This document shows positions 25,614-31,716 of a stretch of 37,063 bases of DNA, piece after piece. Origin of the DNA: Dehalococcoidia bacterium (GTDB lineage Bacteria; Chloroflexota; Dehalococcoidia; Tepidiformales; Tepidiformaceae); NCBI GenBank assembly GCA_007118095.1, contig SKSF01000116.1, positions 1 through 37,063 of the forward strand, written 5' to 3'. Under the pieces are notes generated by a model that saw only the letters and a list, made by a program, of their open reading frames with translations, did not search any database and had not been told where the DNA came from. Made by a program: the position numbers and the translations under genes. Numbering within the stretch: the first letter of the stretch is position 1; every line of letters starts with the position of its first letter.

Positions 25614-26216
25614 ATGTCGAAACAAGAGGCAAAGACCGGGACAAGTCTTGGTGCGCTTGGCGCCACCGAACAGGCCGGTGCGTTCGTTGTCGGCATCCTC
25701 GCCGTCGTCCTCGGGGTTATCGGCCTGCTCAGGGGCTTCGGCGTCTTCGAACAGGGCACAGTCGAACAGGCGCCCCTCACCGCAAACTTCGGCGCGGGGC
25801 TCATGTGGCTGATTCCCGCGGTGGCCGTTGCCATCCTTGCGGTAACGCTCGCGCGTGCGGATCACCCGCATAGCGGCGAGCAGGGAGCTTCCGGCCAGAT
25901 GGGCCACACCATTGCCTACCTCGGCGCCATCGTCACCGTCGTGCTTGCCGCCCTGGCCATCCTTACGGGCTTCAACTGGATCGGCCAGGACACTACCGCT
26001 GCTACGGGGCTGCTCTGGGGAAGCGCTTCCATCGTTTCGGCCTTCGTGACCCTGGCGGCCCACATGATCCCGCCGACCGCGGTCGCCGACCAGGACCAGC
26101 TCGTCCGCATGGTGGAATCCCGCGTCCGTGCGAGTGGCCCCGGCCCCGCCCCCTCAGCGGAGCCGGCGGCAAAGCAGAGCCCGGAATCTTCCGGGGGCTC
26201 ACAGCCAGGCGGTTAA
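25614..26216 (+). CDS. Hypothetical four-helix membrane protein
   Basis: A 200-residue integral membrane protein with helices at about 21-42 (AGAFVVGILAVVLGVIGLL), 60-80, 97-118 and 130-152. The N-terminus is short and charged. A 45-residue Pro/Ser/Gly-rich cytosolic tail starts after DQDQLVRMVESRVRA. I recognise no family. GGAGG at 25600-25604 precedes the ATG by 9 nt. It is divergent from YAWSDGSVT protein 1. No catalytic residues are visible; a small stress-type membrane protein is one guess. Confidence 0.8.
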   Translation: MSKQEAKTGTSLGALGATEQAGAFVVGILAVVLGVIGLLRGFGVFEQGTVEQAPLTANFGAGLMWLIPAVAVAILAVTLARADHPHSGEQGASGQMGHTIAYLGAIVTVVLAALAILTGFNWIGQDTTAATGLLWGSASIVSAFVTLAAHMIPPTAVADQDQLVRMVESRVRASGPGPAPSAEPAAKQSPESSGGSQPGG

Positions 26217-26260
26217 GGCATGCCGCCACGATGTGAGGCGGACATTTGAATGCTATGCAT

Positions 26261-26292
26261 GGCCCGGCTACCGTTAGACGCGGTAACCGGCC
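26261..26292 (+). promoter_or_regulatory. Near-perfect hairpin abutting a start codon
   Basis: CGGCTACCG (26265-26273) and CGGTAACCG (26281-26289) are inverted with one mismatch around TTAGACG. Adding flanking GGCC pairs gives a 12-pair stem with one bulge, ending at the base before the ATG at 26293. No Shine-Dalgarno is visible there, so the hairpin either masks the start of that gene, terminates the upstream gene, or is an operator. A T-run is absent. Confidence 0.5.
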
Positions 26293-26748
26293 ATGCGATC
26301 ACCTTTCAAATTCCTTACAAAGTTGCGCTGGACCCCGCGCGATATCGCTGGCCGCATGGCCGCGGCTCGCAGGCGGGGCACTGGCGCTTACCTCAACGAC
26401 TGGCAGTTCGTGCGTGACGCGACCTCTGCGGCCGCTACAAACGTCGACGATATGCTCGAGCCCATCGTGCACTGGTGCCGCGAGACCGTCGCGGGTACCA
26501 GGCGCCCTTGCGGTATCAGCCAGTTTGACCTCGTGGTGGCTGTGCACGGCACAGGAGGCGAGCCCCGCAGCCTGCTGTTTGAGCATCGGTCGCCGAACGA
26601 GCTCTACGGTGCCGAGTCGCTCGTCCAGGCGCTCCGCCGATTCCTCGAATCCCACGCGCTCGGGCCGACTACCAGAGTTTCGGTAGCGCTCTTCTCCTGG
26701 GGCGACGCGGCACACCGGGCTCTCCCTGCGGACGCCCGACCCGCATAG
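26293..26748 (+). CDS. Hypothetical protein, 151 residues
   Basis: An unrecognised protein. It has a basic N-terminus (FKFLTKLRWTPRD, MAAARRRG), then FDLVVAVHGTGGEPRSLLFE, a helix (GAESLVQALRRFLESHAL) and VSVALFSWGD. There is no signal or membrane helix. The start is uncertain: the ATG at 26293 abuts a hairpin and has no ribosome site, and the in-frame ATG at 26356 is an alternative. A long opposite-strand frame overlaps it and the next gene, but its product matches nothing. Moderate confidence that this strand is the coding one. Confidence 0.55.
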   Translation: MRSPFKFLTKLRWTPRDIAGRMAAARRRGTGAYLNDWQFVRDATSAAATNVDDMLEPIVHWCRETVAGTRRPCGISQFDLVVAVHGTGGEPRSLLFEHRSPNELYGAESLVQALRRFLESHALGPTTRVSVALFSWGDAAHRALPADARPA

Positions 26749-26820
26749 ACGTGCGGTGATGCCTTTGCTCGCGCATTCCGCGTAAACTCCCGGCCACACC
26801 AGCAGGCTGCGGAGGAATCT

Positions 26821-27765
26821 ATGCCCGAGATCATCACTGCGAGGGGGTCGGTCGATACGTCCCGGCTCGGCGTCACGCTCATGCACGAACACGTCGTCAC
26901 CAGGTCGCCAGGATTGTTCGAAGCCTGGCCTCACCTGTGGGACCGCGGGGCCGAGATGCAGCGCGCCGTCGGCCTGCTGTCCGGCGCGGCCGCCGAGGGC
27001 ATCAACACCATCGTCGACCTCACGACCATCGACCTTGGCCGCGATGTCGCCTTTGTACGCGATGTCGCGAAACAGGTCCCTGTTAACATCATCATGTGCA
27101 CCGGCGTCTGGCGGAACCCGCCTCGCTACTTCCAGCAAGCCGACGCCGACCACATCGCCGACCTCTTCGTCCGCGACATCGAAGAAGGGATGGAGGGCAC
27201 AGACGTCCGCGCTGGCATCATCAAGCTCGCGACTGAACCCGATGTCGACGAGCTAAACGACAAGCTCCTCCGCGCGGGAGCCCGGGCACATCGCCGCACC
27301 GGCGTCCCCATCAGCACCCATCACGACGTCTCCACGGGGTGCGGCTTGCGGCAACAGGACGTGTTCGAAAGTGAAGGTGTCGACCTGTCACGCGTCGTCA
27401 TTGGCCACTCCGGAGATACTGCCGACACGGACTACCTCGTCTCTATCATGAAGCGCGGAAGCACCATCGGCATGGATCGCTTTGGCATCGACCGCTTCTT
27501 GCCGACCGCCGAACGCACGGAGACGGTAGCCCGCCTCTGCGAAGTCGGGTACGCCGGGCAGATGGTGCTCTCGCACGATGCCAACAGCTACATGGACACC
27601 ATCCCGCCCGCGGTGAAAGCCGAGCGCATGCCCAACTGGCACTATCTGCACATCAGCCGCGATGTCCTGCCGGCACTGCGTCAGCGCGGGACCCCACAGG
27701 AGCAGATCGATACGATGATGGTTCACAACCCCCGCCACATCTTCGAACGGCAGGGTGCGTACTAG
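26821..27765 (+). CDS. Phosphotriesterase-like lactonase (PLL family)
   Basis: A 314-residue amidohydrolase-superfamily barrel. The binuclear metal site is visible: HxH at 22 and 24 (TLMHEHV), the Lys expected to be carboxylated at 135 (GIIKLAT), His 167 (STHHDV), His 196 (VIGHSGD) and Asp 253 (LSHDAN). Enzymes of this group mostly open lactones, sometimes with phosphotriesterase side activity; the natural substrate here is unknown. No signal peptide, so it is cytosolic. GGAGG at 26811-26815 with 5-nt spacing fixes the start. A strong bidirectional terminator follows. The neighbouring unknown gene upstream is 72 nt away. Confidence 0.94.
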   Translation: MPEIITARGSVDTSRLGVTLMHEHVVTRSPGLFEAWPHLWDRGAEMQRAVGLLSGAAAEGINTIVDLTTIDLGRDVAFVRDVAKQVPVNIIMCTGVWRNPPRYFQQADADHIADLFVRDIEEGMEGTDVRAGIIKLATEPDVDELNDKLLRAGARAHRRTGVPISTHHDVSTGCGLRQQDVFESEGVDLSRVVIGHSGDTADTDYLVSIMKRGSTIGMDRFGIDRFLPTAERTETVARLCEVGYAGQMVLSHDANSYMDTIPPAVKAERMPNWHYLHISRDVLPALRQRGTPQEQIDTMMVHNPRHIFERQGAY

Positions 27766-27792
27766 CGAAACCGGGCTTACGCCGGGAACGAA

Positions 27793-27821
27793 AGAGGGGG
27801 CAGCATGCCGCTGCCCCCTCT
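27793..27821. terminator. Bidirectional terminator between lactonase and cupredoxin genes
   Basis: A perfect 12-bp stem AGAGGGGGCAGC / GCTGCCCCCTCT with a five-base loop sits between two convergent genes. Rightward it is followed by ATGTTG; leftward it runs into TTCGTT. Confidence 0.88.
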
Positions 27822-27847
27822 ATGTTGAGTGCTGATGGGATGGCTGG

Positions 27848-28285
27848 TTATTCGACGACCGTAATCGTGCCCACCATCTCCGGCAGGTGGTAGTCGCACT
27901 CGAAGACGTACTCACCCGGCTCGTTCAGGGTCATCTCGAAGGTGTCTTCCTCACCCGGCTCCACAATGGGGTCTGTTTCGAAGTCCTGGCCCTCTTCTTC
28001 CGTCGCGCGCACGGCGAGATTGTGGATCTCGGCGCCCTCGTTCACCGCCGTCACGGTCACGGATGTCCCCGCCTCGACCGTGAATTCATCCGGCTCGAAG
28101 TAGTTGTCGTGCATGTCGACGGTGATCTCGGTCACCGCATCTGCGGCGCCATCATCATTGCCGTTCGCGTCGTCGGTGACGCCGTTGCCATTGTCGTCGT
28201 CGTTGCCACACGCCGCTGCCAGGGCCAGCATGCCGGCGAGCAATGCGGGCACCACCAGTGCTTTTATGCCAAATCGTCGATGCAT
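27848..28285 (-). CDS. Cupredoxin (type-1 copper) lipoprotein
   Basis: A 145-residue exported blue-copper protein. The signal peptide ends in LALAAAC (C26, probable lipid attachment), followed by an Asp/Asn/Gly-rich linker to residue 50. The plastocyanin-like barrel carries all four type-1 ligands: H88 (EIHNL), C130 and H133 (FECDYH) and M137 (LPEM). It should shuttle electrons on the outer face of the membrane. The linker style matches that of the multicopper oxidase near 2 kb. AAGGAG about 6 nt upstream supports the ATG. The leader includes a hairpin GCGGGC-N8-GCCCGC (28299-28318), and a GTAAC-N4-GTTAC dyad lies 82 nt upstream. Confidence 0.93.
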   Translation of the reverse strand: MHRRFGIKALVVPALLAGMLALAAACGNDDDNGNGVTDDANGNDDGAADAVTEITVDMHDNYFEPDEFTVEAGTSVTVTAVNEGAEIHNLAVRATEEEGQDFETDPIVEPGEEDTFEMTLNEPGEYVFECDYHLPEMVGTITVVE

Positions 28286-28298
28286 TCCTTGCTCCTTC

Positions 28299-28318
28299 GC
28301 GGGCGTTCCGTTGCCCGC
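28299..28318 (-). promoter_or_regulatory. Hairpin in the cupredoxin leader
   Basis: GCGGGC and GCCCGC pair around eight bases, touching the ribosome site (28292-28297). It could affect translation; a role is not demonstrated. Confidence 0.35.
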
Positions 28319-28365
28319 AATTATGTGTTCCCTTTCAGGGTATTCCTTGTTTCCCGTCCGGGCAC

Positions 28366-28381
28366 GTAACCTTGGTTACCA
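28366..28381. promoter_or_regulatory. GTAAC-N4-GTTAC dyad upstream of the cupredoxin gene
   Basis: GTAAC (28367-28371) and GTTAC (28376-28380) are inverted repeats around CTTG; six-base arms GTAACC/GGTTAC also pair. The geometry equals that of the GTGAC-N4-GTCAC sites at 69-88 and 1777-1792, with one symmetric base change. It is centred 88 nt before the start codon. It is a candidate site for the same regulator or for a copper sensor. Confidence 0.45.
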
Positions 28382-28559
28382 TCGACACTGGCCGTTGATT
28401 GGATGTGTGTATGTGCGCTATCCGTACAGCGACTGTGAGCAATGCGCGGAGCTTATTCCTGGAGTATCCGCCGCGCTCGTCGCCGGCTCAGTCGGAACAA
28501 TTCCTAACAAGAATGGTAGGTGAAAACAGCGGGAGCCGGTGCAGGATACCGCATCCGGC
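28382..28559. other. Gene-free gap beside the LigD-type gene
   Basis: No gene, terminator or repeat that I can support. It joins the cupredoxin control region to the end of the polymerase-domain gene; both are minus-strand. Confidence 0.5.
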
Positions 28560-29477
28560 TTATCTCCTGCGTAGCTCCTCCAGCATCCCCTCCAGCCGCT
28601 TTCGTGGTTCCCGGAGCGAACGTGCACGACGGTGCATCCCCTTCCAGGGGTTGGATGCGTCCGCGATCCGATCGCGAGCATTCCTGATCGTGAACGCTTT
28701 CGGGTGCACGTCCTCCAGCTCGTCCCAGTCGACCGGCATCGCCACCGGCGCCCCCGGCCGCGTTCGTACCGAGTAGGGCGCCGCGAACGACTGCCCGTAC
28801 GAGTTCCGCAGCGTATCGATGAAAATCCGGCTGCCGCGGTTCGCCTTGTACTGCTCCGTCGTCCGTGCTGCCGGCGCGCGAAGCACCAGCACTTCCGCTA
28901 CCCCCTGGGCGAACTCCCGCACCTCGTCGAAATCGGACGATCCGTCTAGCGGTACAACGATGTGCAGCCCGCGCGATCCGCTCGTCTGCACGAGTGTGGC
29001 CAGGCCCACTTCGGACAGCACTTCCCGCGTGTCGTGAGCGGCCGCCCGTACCGCCGGGAAATCGTCGCCCGGCGGGTCCAGGTCGAACACCATGATGTCC
29101 GGCCACCATGGCGACTCCGCTCGGCTCAGCCAAGCGTGCGGGGTGATGCACCCCTGGTTCACCATGTAAACGAGGTCCGCCGCCCGCCGACACACTGCCT
29201 GCTCGACGGTGCCCCCCTCCTTCTCGAGGCGGGCGCGTTCGATCCAGCCGGGGAAATGCTCGGGTGCGTTTCGCTGGTAGAAGCCGTCTTCCTCTATCCC
29301 GTCGGGATACCGTTCCATCGTGATCGGACGGCCACGCAGGAATGACAGCATCACTGGTGCGACGTCGCGGTAGTATTCCACAACCTCGCCTTTGGTTATG
29401 CCTCCGCCCCGAAACCATGCCTTGTCTTCGTTCGAGACCTCAACATGGTATGTGCTGAAGCGCAGCGTCCGGGTCAT
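28560..29477 (-). CDS. LigD-type polymerase domain (NHEJ primase-polymerase)
   Basis: A 305-residue stand-alone LigD polymerase (PolDom, archaeo-eukaryotic primase superfamily). The catalytic pair is FDLDPP (D132, D134). The nucleotide-binding block is TSGSRGLHIVVPL (165-177, H172), and D221 (IFIDTLRN) completes the metal site. HAWLSRAESPWWPD and RPITMERYPDG are family blocks. It would add or fill nucleotides at DNA ends during Ku-dependent end joining. No ligase domain, nuclease domain or Ku gene lies in the window, so partners must be elsewhere, or it works alone as a gap-filling polymerase. Its ATG overlaps the previous gene's TGA (ATGA), so it is coupled to the DUF2171-like protein. Confidence 0.92.
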   Translation of the reverse strand: MTRTLRFSTYHVEVSNEDKAWFRGGGITKGEVVEYYRDVAPVMLSFLRGRPITMERYPDGIEEDGFYQRNAPEHFPGWIERARLEKEGGTVEQAVCRRAADLVYMVNQGCITPHAWLSRAESPWWPDIMVFDLDPPGDDFPAVRAAAHDTREVLSEVGLATLVQTSGSRGLHIVVPLDGSSDFDEVREFAQGVAEVLVLRAPAARTTEQYKANRGSRIFIDTLRNSYGQSFAAPYSVRTRPGAPVAMPVDWDELEDVHPKAFTIRNARDRIADASNPWKGMHRRARSLREPRKRLEGMLEELRRR

Positions 29478-30190
29478 GACGAGTCCGCGTCGTTCCCCCG
29501 GACCAGTCCCTTGCGGCGGGCTTCCTGGTCTTCTTCGTCTCCCCGCGGGTCAATCTGGGCGTGCATGCCGGGGTCCGGTGCATCGAGGCCTGCCTCGAGT
29601 TGCGCAGGGTCAGTCAACGCCAGGGCGGGCAGCTCATCCTTCGCGTGCCCGAGCGAAACGCGCATCGCATCCGCGCGCTGGATGACCGACACGCTGAGCC
29701 AGAATGACTCACCATCACCCGGGCTGACCTGCACGTATTTGCTCCAGACAGAATCCACGTGCCCTACAAGGTGGTCGTCGGAGCTGTAGACCGCCGTACC
29801 CGGCCCTGCGTCCGCTGTGTCTGCGCGGTGCCCTCCCACATCCTCCTGGAACCGGTCGGGCCAGTGTCGGTCGAAGAAAGCTGGCAGGCGCTGTTGAAGG
29901 CGTTCCCGATCCCGCGGTTCGAGCTTCGCAATAGCTTCCTTCGTCGCTTCCTGCAGGCGGTGCGCCGTTTCCGGCTCCATCTTCTCTATCGCGGCGAGGA
30001 AGAGCGCGGCGACGTGATGCGCGGCATCGGCGCCCATGGCGCTCCAGCTCTCCAGGCGCTGGCGGATCGCCGTTTGGCGCTCCTCCGGAGGCAGCCGTTC
30101 CTCGGTATGCAGGAGCTCGCGCACGCGCTGCTCCGCCTGGTGCTCTGGAAGCCTCGTGAGTTCGTCGAAGGTGGTCGTATCAGTGGTCAT
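29474..30190 (-). CDS. Helical protein with a DUF2171/PRC-barrel-like domain
   Basis: A 238-residue protein in two parts. Residues 1-115 are a Glu/Arg/Leu-rich helical region (RVRELLHTEERLPPEERQ, KEAIAKLEPRDRERLQQRL). Residues 130-185 look like the PRC-barrel relative DUF2171: AVYSSDDHLVGHVDSVW, YVQVSPGDGESFWLSV and RVSLGHAKDEL. An acidic tail follows. Such barrels occur in general-stress proteins; the activity is unknown. The stop is coupled to the LigD polymerase gene by an ATGA overlap, so a DNA-damage or stress role is a reasonable inference. No strong ribosome site precedes the ATG. Confidence 0.8.
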   Translation of the reverse strand: MTTDTTTFDELTRLPEHQAEQRVRELLHTEERLPPEERQTAIRQRLESWSAMGADAAHHVAALFLAAIEKMEPETAHRLQEATKEAIAKLEPRDRERLQQRLPAFFDRHWPDRFQEDVGGHRADTADAGPGTAVYSSDDHLVGHVDSVWSKYVQVSPGDGESFWLSVSVIQRADAMRVSLGHAKDELPALALTDPAQLEAGLDAPDPGMHAQIDPRGDEEDQEARRKGLVRGNDADSS

Positions 30191-30297
30191 ATCGGCAACA
30201 GTCCGTGCGGTTTTCTATCCGTCCACCTTCGTCCTGGCACAGTGGCGGCACCATTACAGAGTGCTGTCTCGCACTTGCGGTGCGCTAACGTTCCGAA

Positions 30298-30792
30298 CTA
30301 GTCGCGGTACTCCTCGGGCGGACGATCGAGCTCGGTGTCCTCCCCCGGTTTGGGCTCCGCGAGGTCCATGCGCCGCCGCGCCGTGGTGATGCGCCCGGGC
30401 CCGGTCGGCGGGGCCGCTTCCAGCTCCTGGTCACCCGGCACATCTTTTGGCCGCGGCGGAGCATCGCGCGACTGTTCCTGCATCCCGCCCATGTTTCGGA
30501 CCGGCTCATCGCTTGCCTTCGAAAACGCGTCGTCCAGCTCGTCGTGTATCTCCGCGGGCGTGCGCCCTTCGCTGTCGCCGGTGAACACCGTAATGAGATA
30601 CGCCGACGGGTCTGCCGGGAACGCATCGGGCGTCACGGATCCGTCACTCCACGCATAGATGGGCCGCCCCGCCGCCACCGCGAAATGGTCGACGATGGCG
30701 CGCGCCATATGCGCCAGGTCCGGATCCCACTTGCCTTTGAGCGCCTCCTTGGCGCGTTGTTCTGTCGTCTCGCGGACGCCTCGCTCGGACAT
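30298..30792 (-). CDS. YAWSDGSVT-domain protein 2 (unknown family)
   Basis: A 164-residue paralogue of the protein at 24841-25332. The shared domain is at residues 25-92: DLAHMARAIVDHF, PIYAWSDGSVT, SAYLITVF and PAEIHDELDDAF. Here the domain is N-terminal and the disordered, Pro/Arg/Glu-rich segment follows it, the reverse of the first protein. AAGGAGA with about 4-nt spacing supports the ATG. It lies 21 nt after a small zinc protein and 107 nt before the DUF2171-like gene, so it probably shares a transcript with the LigD polymerase. No enzyme motif is visible. Confidence 0.78.
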   Translation of the reverse strand: MSERGVRETTEQRAKEALKGKWDPDLAHMARAIVDHFAVAAGRPIYAWSDGSVTPDAFPADPSAYLITVFTGDSEGRTPAEIHDELDDAFSKASDEPVRNMGGMQEQSRDAPPRPKDVPGDQELEAAPPTGPGRITTARRRMDLAEPKPGEDTELDRPPEEYRD

Positions 30793-30813
30793 AGATCTCC
30801 TTTTAGCCGCAGC

Positions 30814-31017
30814 CTACGCGGCGCCACCTGAGTCCCGCGTATATGGGGTGTCGGCCTCACGGACGTTCCCCGCCGCCGCACCGTCGCCGGCGGTCGGACG
30901 ATATGCCGACCTCTCCCTCGCGTGCGTCAGGCGGCGCTGCTCACCGCATTCGACGCAGCGGGCAAAAACCAGCGTCTGTGCGAATTGCCAGACGTGCGCA
31001 CATCCTCGTGCCTGCAT
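30814..31017 (-). CDS. Small zinc-finger-like protein, 67 residues
   Basis: A short protein with MQARGCAHVWQ, then FARCVECGEQRR, giving Cys-x-His and Cys-x2-Cys as a likely single zinc site. The Arg/Ala/Gly-rich rest is probably unfolded. AGGAGGT at 31022-31028 is the strongest ribosome site of the area, which decides this ATG rather than one 58 codons upstream. It is 21 nt before YAWSDGSVT protein 2 and probably the first gene of that operon. Nucleic-acid binding is possible but not shown. Confidence 0.65.
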   Translation of the reverse strand: MQARGCAHVWQFAQTLVFARCVECGEQRRLTHARERSAYRPTAGDGAAAGNVREADTPYTRDSGGAA

Positions 31018-31212
31018 GGCTACCTCCTGTGTATCGCGGCGCCGTAATCCTTGCCCATCATCGCGCGCCGCTCCTTGCGCCGCGGCAACGCGTCCCCCGG
31101 GGGCCCTTGCAGAGATGTTGAGTGAACAACCAACCCCGGGGCGGCAGGGAAATGCAAGCCGTGCCCCGGCGCGTGTCACTGGCTTGCGCACGGTGGCTCG
31201 TACGCTTGGTGA
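31018..31212. other. Divergent region before DUF2243 gene
   Basis: 195 bases containing the zinc protein ribosome site and presumably two promoters. I see no dyad or gene. Confidence 0.4.
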
Positions 31213-31686
31213 ATGATCTCACGCGATGCCGGGTGGCGTATCTATCCGCTCTTCATTGCCGGCATCGGCCTGGGCGGGTTCTTCGATGGCATCGTCTTCC
31301 ACTTTCTTCTCCAGTGGCACTACTTCGCGTCGAGCCGCATGGATTCAGACTCCGTGTCAGCACTCGAACGCATCATGATTGTGGACGGTACGTTCCATTT
31401 CTCAATGTGGATTGTGGCTGCGATCGCCATCTATCTCATCTGGCATGCGGCACGCCGCGACCTCTTGCCCTCCCGTCCCCACGTCTTCGCGGGGCTCATC
31501 CTCGTGGGCTGGGGCATCTTCAATATCGTCGACGGCGTGCTCTTCCACCTCGTGCTGCAACTGCACAATGCGCGCGAAGACGGCAATGTGGCGCTCTGGA
31601 ATGCAGCGTGGATTGGCTGGGGCGCCCTGTTCGCGCTCGCCGGTTGGTCGCTTGCCTTCAACCGCTACCGGCAGCTTCGGGAATGA
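31213..31686 (+). CDS. DUF2243 integral membrane protein
   Basis: A 157-residue four-helix membrane protein of the DUF2243 family. It has an internal duplication: GIGLGGFFDGIVFHFLLQWH (17-36) is echoed by GWGIFNIVDGVLFHLVLQLH (about 98-117). Each copy places His residues after an Asp-Gly in the membrane, plus HFSMW and IWHAA. Paired membrane His residues suggest metal or haem binding, but the family has no known function. It is orphan here: divergent from the zinc protein gene and convergent with the large kinase. Only a weak GGTG precedes the ATG. Confidence 0.9.
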   Translation: MISRDAGWRIYPLFIAGIGLGGFFDGIVFHFLLQWHYFASSRMDSDSVSALERIMIVDGTFHFSMWIVAAIAIYLIWHAARRDLLPSRPHVFAGLILVGWGIFNIVDGVLFHLVLQLHNAREDGNVALWNAAWIGWGALFALAGWSLAFNRYRQLRE

Positions 31687-31716
31687 CCGGCGCGTGGTGC
31701 TACGGGTGTCGGGTGC

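Noticed and set aside
26299-27153. 284-residue minus-strand frame across the unknown gene and the lactonase start
   Set aside because: It overlaps the metal site of a clear lactonase, has no ribosome site and resembles nothing.
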